From: Pelecanus crispus
Taxonomy: Eukaryota > Chordata > Aves > Pelecaniformes > Pelecanidae
DNA length: 64,000 bases
Reading direction: 5' to 3'
Assembly: GCF_030463565.1 (NCBI RefSeq)
Contig: NC_134675.1
Coordinates: 21,411,862 to 21,475,861 of the forward strand
The notes under the pieces are model-generated. The model did no database searches. It saw only the letters and a list, made by a program, of their open reading frames with translations, and had not been told where the DNA came from. Made by a program: the position numbers and the translations under genes. Of the stretch, positions 22,319-34,309 are shown one piece after another (the stretch's first letter is position 1; the number at the start of each line of letters is the position of its first letter).

Positions 22319-25300
22319 AATCATAGAATCATAGAATGCTTTGGGTTGGAAGGGATCTTTAGAGGTCATCTAGCCCAACCCCCCTGCAGTGAGCAGGGAC
22401 AGCTTTAACTAGATCAGGTTGCTCAGAGACCCATCCAACCTCACCTTGAATGTTGCAAGGGATGGGGCCTATACTACCTCTCTGGGCAACCTGTTCCAGT
22501 GATTCACCACCCTCATTGTAAAAAATTTCTTTCTTATGTCTAGTCTAAATCTATTCTTCTTTAGTTTAAATCCATTATTCCTTGTCCTGTCACAACAGGC
22601 CTTGCTAAAAAGATTCTCCCCATCCTTCCTGTAGGCCCCCTTTAAGTACTGAAAGGCCACAATAAGGTCTCCCTGCAGCCTTCTCTTCTCCAGGCTGAAC
22701 AACCCCAACTCCCTCAGCCTGGCCTCGTAGGAGAGGTGTTCCAGCCCTCAGATCATTTTTGTGGCCCTCTTCTGGACCCGCTCCAGCAGGTCCATGTCCT
22801 TCTTGTGCTGAGGGCTCCAGAGCTGGACGCAGTACTCCAGGTGAGGTCTCACCAGAGCAGAGTAGAGGGGGACAATCACCTCCCTCGACCTGCTGGCCAT
22901 GCTTCTTTTGATGCAGCCCAGGATACGGTTGGCTTTCTGGGCTGCAAGCACACATTGTTGGCTCATGTCCAGCTTTTCATCCAGCAGTACCCCCAAGTCC
23001 TTCTCCGCAGGGCTGCTCTCTATCCCTTCATCCCCCAGCCTGTATTGATATCGGGGGTTGCCCCGTTCCAGGTGCAGGACCTTGTACTTGGCCTTGTTGA
23101 ACCTCATGAGGTTCACACAGGCCCACCTCTCCAGCTTGTCCAGGTCCCTTTGGATGACATCTCATCCTTCTGGTGTGTCAGCTGCACCACTCAGCTTGGT
23201 GTCGTCTGCAAACTTGCTGAGGGTGCACTCGATCCCACTGTCTATGTCATTGATGAAGATATTAAACAGCACCAGTCCCAGTACAGACCCCTGAGGGACT
23301 GCACTTGTCACTGGTCTCCATGTGGACATCGAGCCATTGACCACGACCCTCTGGATGCGACCATCCAGCCAATTCCTTATCCACTGAACAGTCCACCCAT
23401 CAAACCCATATCTCCCCAATTTAGAGAGAAGGATGTTGTGGGGGACTGTGTCAAACGCTTTACAGAAGTCCAAGCCTGTCAGCCTGACCTCGGTGCCGGG
23501 GAAGATTATGGAGAGGTTCATCTTGAGCGAACTCCACAGGCAAGTACAGGTCAACCAGGGGATCAGGCCCAGCCAGCATGGGTTCACAAAAGGCAGGTCC
23601 TGCTTGACCAACCTGATCTCCTTCTATGACCTGGTGACCCGACTGGTAGATGATGGAAAGGCTGTGGATGTCATCTACCTGGACTTTAGCAAAGCTTTTG
23701 ACACCGTCTCGCATAATATCCTCCTCGGGAAGCTGGCAGCTCACGGCTTAGACAGGCATACTCTTCGCTGGGTAAAGAACTGGTTGGGTGGCCGAGCCCA
23801 GAGAGTAGTGATAAATGGTGTTAAGTCCAGTTGGCGGCCGGTCACGAGCGGTGTTCCCCAGGGCTCTGTTTTAGGGCCAGTCTTGTTCAATATCTTTATC
23901 AATGATCTGGATGAGGGGATCGAGTGCACCCTCAGTAAGTTTGCAGACGACACCAAATTGGGTGGGAGTGTCGATCTGCTCGAGGGTAGGATGGCCCTGC
24001 AGAGGGACCTGGACAGACTGGATCGATGGGCCGTGGCCAACTGTATGAGGTTCAACAAGGCCAAGTGCCGGGTCCTGCACTTCGGTCACAACAACCCCAT
24101 GCAACGCTACAGGCTTGGGGAGGAGTGGCTGGAAAGCTGCCTGGCCGAAAAGGATCTGGGGGTGTTAGTAGATAGCCGGCTGAACTTGAGCCAGCAGTGT
24201 GCCCAGGTGGCCAAGAAGGCCAACAGCATCCTGGCTTGTATCAGGAATGCTGTGGCCAGCAGGAGCAGGGAGGTGATTGTCCCCCTGTACTCGGCGCTGG
24301 TGAGGCCGCACCTGGAATACTGTGTCCAGTTTTGGGCCCCTCACTACAAGAAAGATATTGAGGTGCTGGAGCGTGTTCAGAGGCGGGCAACGAAGCTGGT
24401 GAAGGGTCTGGAGAACAAGTCTTATGAGGAGCGGCTGAGGGAACTGGGATTGTTTAGCCTGGAGAAGAGGAGGCTAAGGGGTGACCTTATCGCTCTCTAC
24501 AACTACCTGAAAGGAGGTTGTAGTGAGGTGGGTGTTGGTCTCTTCTCCCAAGTAGCTAGCGATAGGACAAGAGGAAATGGGCTTAAGCTGCGCCAGGGGA
24601 GGTTTAGACTGGAGATTAGGAAGAATTTCTTTACGGAAAGGGTGGTCAGGCATTGGAACAGGCTGCCCAGAGAGGTGGTGGAGTCACCATCCCTGGAGGC
24701 GTTTAAAAAACGGGTAGATGTGGCACTTCGGGATATGGTTTAGTCTGGTCTACCCTTGATTAGTCTAGAGTGGGCTTGGTAGTGTAGGTTAATGGTTGGA
24801 CTGGATGATCTTAAAGGTCTTTTCCAACCTAGATGATTCTATGATTCTATGATTCTATTCTAAGTAGATGACATCCATTGCTCTTCCCTTGTCCACTGAT
24901 GCAGTCACTCCTTCATAGAAAGCCACTAGGTTGGTCAGGCAGGACTTGCCCTTGGTGAATCCGTGCTGGCTGTCTCGAATCACCTCCCTGTCCTCCATGT
25001 GCTTGAGCATATCTTCTAGGAGGATCTGTTCCATGATCTTCCCAGGCACAGAGGTGAGGCTTGACAGGTCGGTAGTTCCCAGGGTCCTCCTTTCTTCCCT
25101 TTTTAAAAATGGGCACAACATTCCCCTTCTTCCAGTCCCCAGGGACTTCACCTGACTGCCATGACTTTTCAAATATCATGGAGAGTGGCTTGGCAACTAC
25201 ATCAGCCAATTCCCTCAGGACTCTGGGATGCATCTCATCAGGTCCCATAGATTTGTGTACATTGAGGTTCCTCAGGTGGTCTCGAACCTGATCTTCCCTT

Positions 25301-25485
25301 ACAGTGGGAGGGGCTTTACCCCCCTGGTCCATTGATTTGGGAGGGGTGAGGAGAGAGGTTGCTGGTGAAGACTGAGGCAAAGTAGTTGTTGAGTACCTCA
25401 GCCTTCTCCTTGTCCGTTGATACAAGTTCGCCATTCTTGTTCATCAGAGGGGGTACGCTTTCTTTGACCTTCCTTTTCTGGCTGA
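22319..25485 (-). pseudogene. CR1 LINE (host copy), split by a younger CR1
   Basis: Minus-strand CR1 in two blocks, 22319-23474 and 24862-25485. The first holds the tail, ORF2 C-terminus ([16 protein letters not shown]) and RT core ([23 protein letters not shown]). The second continues upstream with [32 protein letters not shown] and [17 protein letters not shown]. Joining the blocks restores AAGTCCAAGTAGATGACATC, the normal LDFCKAF-encoding sequence. Length without the insert is about 1.78 kb, 5' truncated. Confidence 0.9.
23475..24861 (+). mobile_element. younger CR1 LINE inserted into the host CR1
   Basis: A 1387-bp 5'-truncated plus-strand CR1 that begins in the RT ([15 protein letters not shown]) and ends with an octamer tail. 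Its ORF2 C-terminal frame is intact to the stop at 24743: [77 protein letters not shown]. About 423 codons have no interruption, the best preserved LINE coding sequence here. At most 3 bp (AAG) is duplicated at the ends. It cannot move alone because the endonuclease is missing. Confidence 0.93.
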
Positions 25486-25724
25486 CATTGTATGTAGAAT
25501 GTAGAAGATGAGTTTATACTTCAGAAACAATTTCCTTGGAGATTCTATTGAGAAATCTGTCATGGTAGTGATCACCACTGAGGAGAGAGGAGGTTGGATC
25601 ACAGCTCACTAGTTCTTACGAGCTCTTTAAAGTGAATGGCAGCAGATGGGAAAAAAGAAAATGTGGATTCCCCTGGTTTAGCATCTCAGTACTTTTCCTG
25701 GAGGTCTGGAGGAATTATTTCTGA

Positions 25725-25931
<207 letters not shown>

Positions 25932-26034
25932 TAAAGGAGGGTGGCATTTTAACTGATGGTATGGCTTCTCTGGGGAAAGGACAATAGCAAATTTATTTAG
26001 TAAAAGCAATAACCCTGATATAATAACCCTGAGT

Positions 26035-26346
26035 CTCCGAGGCAAAGGGCTCGGGAGCGGACGCTTGCGCCGGGGCACCCTTGCTAAGGTGGCAAAAAAG
26101 CGCAGGGCGAGAGCGGGCAGCCCAGCCCCCCGCCTAGAGTGGGAAAGGGCGAGCTGCTGAGGTGGGGCAGCTCTGACGCAGCGTGGGCGGGGCCAGGAGT
26201 GACAGCGTCCAAACCACCTCACGTATAAAAGCAGCCCCCAGGGAGTGCGAGCGACCAGGATGTGGCACGTCAGTTTGCGCAGGGAAGGCGATGTCCCCCT
26301 CCTAGCTCAATAGGTAGGTTCAGTAAGTTCAGCTGGTGAGAGGGAG
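26035..26346 (+). promoter_or_regulatory. GC-rich CR1 5' UTR / candidate promoter with TATA-like box
   Basis: CpG-rich against an AT-rich intron, with a GGGGCGGGG-like segment (GTGGGCGGGGCC, 26185-26196) and TATAAAA at 26224-26230. CR1 subfamilies are known to differ in their 5' UTR promoters. Assignment rests on its position directly before ORF1-like and ORF2 sequence; it could instead be a fused fragment of another element. Confidence 0.5.
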
Positions 26347-26359
26347 CCTAGGCACGGCC

Positions 26360-26530
26360 ATGGTATCCACCCGGCGGAAGGCTGTATCCTCTGCACTACC
26401 CAGAAAGGCTGTATCTACCCAGACTGAGCTCCCAGGGAAACACACAGCCGTCCATGTCTCCGGCTGCAGGGAGTGCCACCAGCTTGCTCTGGGAACAGAT
26501 GGCAGTGGAGCAAACAGCTGTGCGCTGTGA
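26360..26530 (+). pseudogene. CR1 ORF1 N-terminal fragment
   Basis: ATG in good context (GCCATGG). It translates as MVSTRRKAVSSALPRKAVST and continues to a Cys-x2-Cys motif (VSGCRECHQLAL) and SCAL, then a stop. The Cys motif fits the zinc-binding start of avian CR1 ORF1, an RNA-binding chaperone-like protein. It is cut off by the internal deletion. Confidence 0.5.
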
Positions 26531-26540
26531 CCAAGGATAA

Positions 26541-27545
26541 GGAATTGGCTGGATGGTCGCATCCAGAGGGTCGTGGTCAATGGCTCGATGTCCACATGGA
26601 GACCGGTGACAAGTGGAGTCCCTCAGGGGTCCGTACTGGGACTGGTGCTATTTAACATCTTCATCAATGACATAGACAGTGGGATCGAGTGCACCCTCAG
26701 CAAGTTTGCAGACGACACCAAGCTGAGTGGTGCAGCTGACACACCAGAAGGATGAGATGTCATCCAAAGGGACCTGGACAAGCTGGAGAGGTGGGCCTGT
26801 GTGAACCTCATGAGGTTCAACAAGGCCAAGTACAAGGTCCTGCACCTGGAACGGGGCAACCCCCGATATCAATACAGGCTGGGGGATGAAGGGATTGAGA
26901 GCAGCCCTGCGGAGAAGGACTTGGGGGTACTGCTGGATGAAAAGCTGGACATGAGCCGGCAATGTGTGCTTGCAGCCCAGAAAGCCAACCGTATCCTGGG
27001 CTGCATCAAAAGAAACATGGTCAGCAGGTCGAGGGAGGTGATTCTGCCTCTACTCTGCTCTGGTGAGACCTCACCTGGAGTACTGCGTCCAGCTCTGGAG
27101 CCCTCAGCACAAGAAGGACATGGACCTGCTGGAGCGGGTCCAGAAGAGGGCCACAAAAATGATCCGAGGGCTGGAGCACCTCTCCTATGAGGCCAGGCTG
27201 AGGGAGTTGGGATTGTTCAGCCTAGAGAAGAGAAGGCTGCGAGGAGACCTTATTGCGACCTTCCAGTACTTAAAGGGGGCCTACAGGAAGGATGGGGAGA
27301 ATCTTTTTAACAAGGCCTGTTGTGACAGGACAAGGAATAATGGATTTAAACTAAAGAAGAATAGATTTAGACTAGACATAAGAAAGAAATTTTTTACAAT
27401 GAGGGTGGTGAATCACTGGAACAGGTTGCCCAGAGAGGTGGTAGAGGCCCCATCCCTTGCAACATTCAAGGTGAGGTTGGATGGGGCTCTGAGCAACCTG
27501 ATCTGGTTAAAGCTGTCCCTGCTCACTGCAGGGGGGTTGGGCTAG
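26541..27545 (+). pseudogene. CR1 ORF2 3' half
   Basis: RT palm to C-terminus in two overlapping frames (26573-26757 and 26801 onward, then 27063-27545), separated by a TGA at 26755-26757 and a frameshift near 27045. Same subfamily as 12682-13890 and 22319-23474. Confidence 0.85.
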
Positions 27546-27602
27546 ATGACCTCTAAAGATCCCTTCCAACCCAAAGCATTCTATGATTCTATGATTCTGT
27601 GA

Positions 27603-28278
27603 TATCATGTATTTATGGTATTGTCGCACACTTTGTGGTTGAATTTGTTCTTTTTCACACTTTTCTCCCCAAGCTGGATGGACGTTATCCAGGTAGAGCT
27701 ATACCAAGTTGGGATGTAGCTTCTTCCTTTGTATAGGATAGTCTGCTCTGGGTGTTGAGAAGAACCATGAGGCAATAAAAAGGAACTTACTTGTCTCCCA
27801 AACTGGCATTGGGTGATTTCAGTTACATATCAGGAAATGTCATTGTCACAAAGTGGTGGTTCTAAAACATTCTTCAATAGATTGAAGGAATCTGGAGATT
27901 TCTTCATACCTGGGAAATCTAAAGTAATCCCTTTCCAGAGATTAGCCATGGTGGTACTCATAAAGTGTAAGGAGGGAGGGAGAGGTGCTCTGTTAGACGA
28001 TTGAAACAGCTTACTTCTGAGACGAAGTGAGATTGATAGACAGGTAGGGGAGGTATGGTATTGCTTTCCTACCACTGTTCCCTCATGAATGGAAGGGGTA
28101 ACACGGGTTAACATAACATCACATCACATCAGTCAAGGTATTGCTCCTTGACATCCTACATTATGGTGATTTTTCCAGATCATATTCCACTGAGGACTAT
28201 TAGCAGCTAGCTCTTCCATGGGTGAGACCTATGTAATTGGCATGGCTACACTGATCCTTTCCTTGTGATTTCTTGTAG
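27603..28278 (+). other. NTRK2: NTRK2 last intron, 3' part
   Basis: No additional exon recognised. It ends with a pyrimidine-rich tract and TAG at 28276-28278. Confidence 0.7.
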
Positions 28279-28464
<186 letters not shown>

Positions 28465-31400
28465 AACATCCTAGCATTTCTTCTTATGGTCTGCGTGAAT
28501 GAATGTGTTCAACTGCCACTGAACTCCATTAAAATGTGTTCTTAACTCTGACAGTATTCATGACAAAGATATGGAGAAGCTTTCAAAGGGCAAGCAATGT
28601 GCGCTTCTCCATCTATAGACACAGTATTGACTTGTTAGACATTACTGAAACGTATCTTCACTCTCAGTTTCTATTATTTTTCCTCTCTCTAATCGATTTG
28701 GCTTTTGCATTATTGTAACTCTGCATAGACAAAGGCCTTAAATACTTGATCTGTTATATCAGCAGACTCTCCAGTTAGCCCACCACAACTAACAATGCCT
28801 TGTTGTATTCATGCCTTTGATGTGGATGAAAAAAGGGAAAAATGTATTTGACTCAAACTTTGTGATTTCTGCTGTACAGATACCGGGAGTGTCTTCATAT
28901 TCACCTCTTTTTTTTTTTTTTGCTTCAGCATGTGGGTGGAAAAGGACTAATGTTCTCTACAAGAAGTATATTTCTTGCAGAGACAAAGCTAGATGGAATG
29001 AAAACAGCACTTATGTGATCCACTATCTGAAGGAACTATGGGATCTGATGGCATCCAACCCCACTAAAAGAACGCTGAAACAATTTTATGGAAGGCAAGA
29101 GGTGGTTTAGCACTTTCCTTGGACAGTCTTTCTGAGGAGTAAAGGGATTGTTTGAGGAGGTGCATGGCCAGCATTTTTCATTGCCAGATACAAGTCTATG
29201 GTAAAAGGGAAAAAGATATTATCTGTACTGCACACAATTATGTTACAAAATGATGAACAAAACACATGCTCTTATTTTGTCTTCTGGTAGGATATTGGCA
29301 TGTCACTGGTATAAAAATGTTCTCCAGCTAGTCTTTGGTAATAAAGGCTGAATCTAGGCTTATTAATGTACAGGATTAATTTCAGGATCAAGTGTTTAAA
29401 CTAAGGATTTTGTTAAGATAGGGCAAGCTATAGATGCTGGGGCAAGTGTATCTTATATGGTGCTTGTCCAGCAGCATATTCCTTCCTTCCCCAATACATT
29501 TATTTTTTTTAACTGTGCAAGCAAAACTGTGAATGGTATTTGTTGATTAACGCCCTTTGTGCAGAAATTAATCTCTCATCTTGTAGTACACCCTTGTACT
29601 AATTCATATATATAAAAACCTCATACAGCTAACTCATAATGGCGTAACATATTTCATTAGAAGGGGCTAATGGAGGACACATTTACAATACTACAAATAC
29701 AATAGACTGATATTACATGAATAATCTAAAGCACAGAGATCACTGGTTATGTTTGAGCCATGGTGGGGGATAGAGTAAGATCCCTGGACAAAATAAATAT
29801 GACTCACAGATTATGGCTTGCTATTCAGAGTACGAAGACCCTGAATTCAGCACCATGTTTGTGTCGATGCTAGTGCTGTCATTCCCAATATCCACTTAAA
29901 AAATTTATTTCTTTTTTATTGGATGAGCATTGTACATGTATAGCATTTGCATGGCCACTGTGTTGATGACAAATGCATGGCTATATCTGTTGTTTTTCAA
30001 ACTGGAAGTTGAAGATTTCAAATTTAGAGGTAGGATTATTTTTAATATGAATTCTTACAAATGAAGACCTACCTTACCTAGTCCTCAAGACTTTTGCCTC
30101 CCTCTGTGAGGGGGCATTGCTGCAAAAAAGTGATCTCTCTTTTCTTTTTCTCTTTTTGTTTTTTTCTTATTGACATGAGCCAGATCAAAATAGTCCTTCA
30201 TCTTTGTGTTGGGAGTATTGTATTTAATAAATTAAGCATTTTATTTTTGCAAGTGTTCCCATAATATTCTTAATATATAATTTACTTGCATATATTTATT
30301 TGCATATATTTATTGAGGCACTTTAGGTTTTTCCTTCAGAAGCTTTTAGAGATAGCTCATAAATATTTTGAACATTTTCAAAAGAAAACAGTTCACTGGA
30401 CAGTGGTGGATTTTTATCCTTCTCAATGTCATTGAAAAGGCAGCATTACAAATAAACATGAGAATATAACTATAAAGCTATACTCAGTTTTTCTTTAATA
30501 AACTAGATGTTATTTCTTAATGAGTACTGAACTGGAAAAACACAAAAAGTCTAAGGAAGATTCCTACAAAATCGGCCTTAAAATTTTACGAGACTGTCTT
30601 AGAAGTTCACATAGAAAGCTAGATAAAGACTGAGCATCCAGTGAAACCCATTCTCTTGAGAATCTGATTTTTATGTTTTAAAGGAATTTGCAAATAATTT
30701 TCAAAATAACAGCAGTGGAGAAGGAAGGTGTCAGTCTGCTGATACTGTGCAGTGAGAAAGGGTTGCAGGTGGTGGAAGGGGAGGTGTTAAGCTTCTGCCT
30801 GCTGTATTCTGTCTTAGTTTCTTATAAGCTTAAGAAAAAGGCATCTGAGATGCTTCTGTTGCAATGCAGGCTCCAGCCTGAAAGCAAACGTGGGTTTTGC
30901 AAGCACTGAAAGAATGTATACCCCCAAAAAACCCAACAAAAACCAAACCCAACAACCTCCTGAAATTGTACTTAGTGGCATCTTATTTTTGATTTACTAG
31001 TGAGACTATTAGAGTCATTTTAGAGAATAGCTAATGTTACAATGCATTGTGCAATAACATAGCAGTATGTTAAACTTCTAAAGGACCAAATATTCTACAA
31101 AGCCACCAGTATGGATAACCTTAAGCTATATCATTACTCTTCTTGATCATGCATAAAAGGTATAATCAGAGTAGACAAGCTAGTAACTGTAGTTATACAT
31201 ATTTTTCATTTTTTCGTGAAAACGTAATATATATGTATAAATTTACATACATCTACATTACTACAAATGATAATTAGTGCTATTAATAAATTAATAAAGT
31301 CTGCTGAGTGACCAAAATATTTTTTTTCTTTTTATATTTATTTTTCTATGCTTGTGAAATTCAACTTTTTAAACTGGTGTTCAGCAGAGGAAGTGCTAGA

Positions 31401-33181
31401 ATCCAGAGATATAACAACAAGCAGTTTTTCCCCAAATGACTGCTTAAAATCATTTCTTCCATTCCCATCTCACTTGCTGATTTCTCACAAGGAAATGAAC
31501 TAAGCTCCAAAAGCAGTTTGACTTACTGTCATTTCTGGGTTTGTGCAATTGCTTTTTTGTTGTCCTAGAATAACAGTGCAGCTTCATTAGCATTTTATAA
31601 TTGTCTGCAGTAATGAAATAATTCCAAGACTATTCAGACCACAGCACTACTTGCAGGGCAATGGTGAGAATGCCAAAATTCAGCAGTAATAATAGCAGCA
31701 TTTGTGTGTGCGCTTTCTCTCCCCCCTGCACGGTTTTGAGAGATTGTTTCTGTTGTCACTGATGTAGACTTTTACAAAACACTTTGAAAAGAAAAGAAAT
31801 AACCAATAAAATGATCAGGTCACTAGATGACTAAGGTGCAATGGGTATATGTTAGAACAAGACTATCTCTGGGTTGTTGCAGCCTGTAAATGAATTCAAA
31901 TGTTGCTATAAAATGTGAGAGGGGAGTGGGGAAGGACAGGTGAACAGATCAGGGTTTCTAATAAAGCATGAATGTTTTGATAGCACAAGAAGTTGTATTT
32001 TCTTGTTGTCAGGGCTGGGATGAACCAGTGCTGCTTTGAATCAAGAGGTCCTTGAAGAGCCTTAGTTAAAACATTTGTGGGTTGTTTCTTGTGAGGGGGG
32101 GTGTTACTATAATTAATCACAAATATGAAGTAAAAATAAAAAGTGTACATGTTTCAGGGAAAACACTGTGAATTTCACAACAGCAACAAAGTGACTATTT
32201 TGCCATCTTTTAAACATATATCTCAGGAGAAGAAAAAGGAAATGCTGGGTACATTACCATCTATGCATTCTAGACCAGGTCTATGGGGTTTTTTTGTTTG
32301 CTTGTAGAAGGCTCTGAGTGACAACCAGCTGATATTTTATAAACACTGAATACTTTGGGCAAGGATAATAGAAGCTGCTAGTAGTAGGGCTGTTTGATAG
32401 AAATATGTAAGAAAAAAGAGAGATCAAATAAAATCTTTAGAGGCCTATATCTTGCAGCTTATATGTATCATTCTGTAACTTAAAGAAAAGCAGCTAAGAA
32501 TGTTTTATATATAAGCAATTTAATTCAACACTGATGTTTAATTACATCACCAATAGAGATCGAATCAATTAATTATGAGATTTGTCCCAGCCCTGCTCTC
32601 CACCTATAATTTATGTATATACATATATTTCTAGATCTCTCTCGCTTTGTCACTTGAGATAGATAGACAGAGAGAAATATCTATATATAAATATAGATCT
32701 CCATATTGTCACCAAACTGTGACCTGGTGTATAGCACTATCTTTCTCCTTTCTTTTTTCTTTTTCTTTTCTTAATGTGATGCCTCTGTGCAAATATTTAG
32801 TGGTTCTCGTTTTGCAGTTTGCTATAGCAAGTCATTGCTTTAAAATTTTGCATCTTGGCTGATTTTGAAGTGATGCCTACGTATCAGTGTTAAAAGTTTT
32901 GTTTGTGAATCATGTGACCAGCTTCTCTTGACATGACATGGAAAGTCTCTTGTGTTATAGTGTATTTAATAAAAATGATGTCTTACAATAAACAGTGTCA
33001 TCCAAAAGAAAGATACAATGATTACTTTAAAAGACATACAATTTTCATGAAGTGCTGTGTGCTATTTTCTTTTTTTTTTATGTCTTTGTTTACCTCCATT
33101 CCTTTTGAAAAGCATGAAATTAAGATATAGTTTAGTATGCTTAGAAGCATGATATATTTGCATTCTAAAACCCTGAATAAA
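28465..33181 (+). other. NTRK2: probable NTRK2 3' UTR
   Basis: AT-rich 4.7 kb directly after the stop codon and free of recognisable transposons, in contrast to all surrounding sequence. Mammalian full-length TrkB messages have long 3' UTRs. It contains many TATTTA/TTATTT elements. Several AATAAA signals occur (around 31806, 32967, 32988, 33176) and the true cleavage site cannot be chosen from sequence. The short frames here are not convincing genes. Confidence 0.5.
33176..33181 (+). terminator. NTRK2: candidate NTRK2 polyadenylation signal AATAAA
   Basis: AATAAA at the end of the repeat-free block. It is one of several candidates and was chosen only because later sequence shows no UTR character. 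Confidence 0.25.
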
Positions 33182-34309
33182 AACCAGATCACCGAGTTCC
33201 TAGGTGAGGAAAAAAGAGTTCCATAATAATAATAGGAAAAAGAAATATCCAATCTGAATGTAATCTGTTAGGCTCTTTATTATTCTTTCTTTTTTTTAAT
33301 TTTTTCTCCAAAATGAAGATCCTATTTGAACACTTGTTTATTTGGAGAGCTGGCTTTGCAAATAGCTTGTTTAAGGCCATTTGCTTCTCCTTCAGTCTGC
33401 ACAAACTGCACCAGCCAAGCATTAGTTCCCTTTACTGTTCAGCAACAGGGCCTTCCACAGCCTAATAACAGAGTCAAAGGCCCATCAGCTCTTCCTGCGC
33501 CTTCTGCATAAAATCCAGTTGTGAAACACTAAAAAGGCCAGTAGGGGGATATTCAATACAAGTCCTGCTCCTGCTTCTGCTAAGGCTTGACAAACTTTCA
33601 AAATTGATTTAATGATGAAGAATTCTTTGTACTGGGGTGGATCCATTCTCTGGGGGGTGCTGCTCATCACCACTTGTGGCAGCCCATCTTCGGTAGCCAA
33701 ACACAGAGGGATGACGTCTAGGCTGTCCCTGTCTCTTCCTCTTGGCCCTTTTCCAGCTGCCTTGTGCAGCTGCTCATCTTGTCCCCAGCCTGGGGGCCTA
33801 GTAATAGAGGAGCCAGAACTGGGTCTCACCCCCAGCTCCCTAGACCCAGCCGCTTGCCTCCTCTCTGCTAGAATCCATCTAGCCTTTGCTTGAGATGGCA
33901 ACTAATAAATCACCTAGTGACATAGTTTTATTGTTTTATCTATCTGTCCTGATTTTATTGCACTGATTAAATCTTCTCACAAAAGAAGAGTCAATCTGCA
34001 TTGTTCCAGAGACTATTTAAATACTCCTTGGAGACATACACATTCACATCATCTTGCGCTCATTTATCTTGCTCAGGTAACCAAACTGGCTGGTGCCAGG
34101 AACATGTGAAGAGATGCAAATCCATTCCTTCCTGCCTTTGACACCTCAGCTCCCAGGCATGTTTCTGACCTTGTCTCTATCGTCCTGAATGCTGTCCAGC
34201 ATTTGCAGATTCCTGGCACATCCTCCTCGAACCACCACCCTTCCACTACTTTTGCTGTGATATACTTTGGGAATTGGCATATATGTGCATATACAAACCA
34301 ATTACTGGG
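33182..34309. other. intergenic, with one weak minus-strand ORF
   Basis: No recognised gene. A 138-codon minus frame (33485-33901) ends with a hydrophobic helix and a basic tail (HNWILCRRRRKS). I do not recognise it. See findings. Confidence 0.4.

Larger units (their letters stand above)
26025..27602 (+). mobile_element. CR1 LINE with 5' UTR and ORF1 start, internally deleted, in NTRK2 intron
   Basis: Three blocks: a GC-rich 5' region (about 26031-26346), the start of an ORF1-like frame (26360-26530), then a jump near 26535-26541 into RT-encoding ORF2 ([40 protein letters not shown]) down to the octamer tail. About 2-3 kb of CR1 is missing at the joint. An imperfect 9-bp repeat, TGATATAAT (26016-26024) and TGATATCAT (27600-27608), flanks the whole, suggesting one insertion event. 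It lies in sense orientation between the last two NTRK2 coding exons. Confidence 0.75.

Noticed and set aside
22736..23629. 297-codon plus-strand open frame
   Set aside because: It is the antisense of CR1 ORF2. Clear RT and C-terminal motifs are read on the other strand.
28811..29110. 99-codon frame after NTRK2
   Set aside because: Lies in the probable 3' UTR, crosses a T run and has no recognisable domain.
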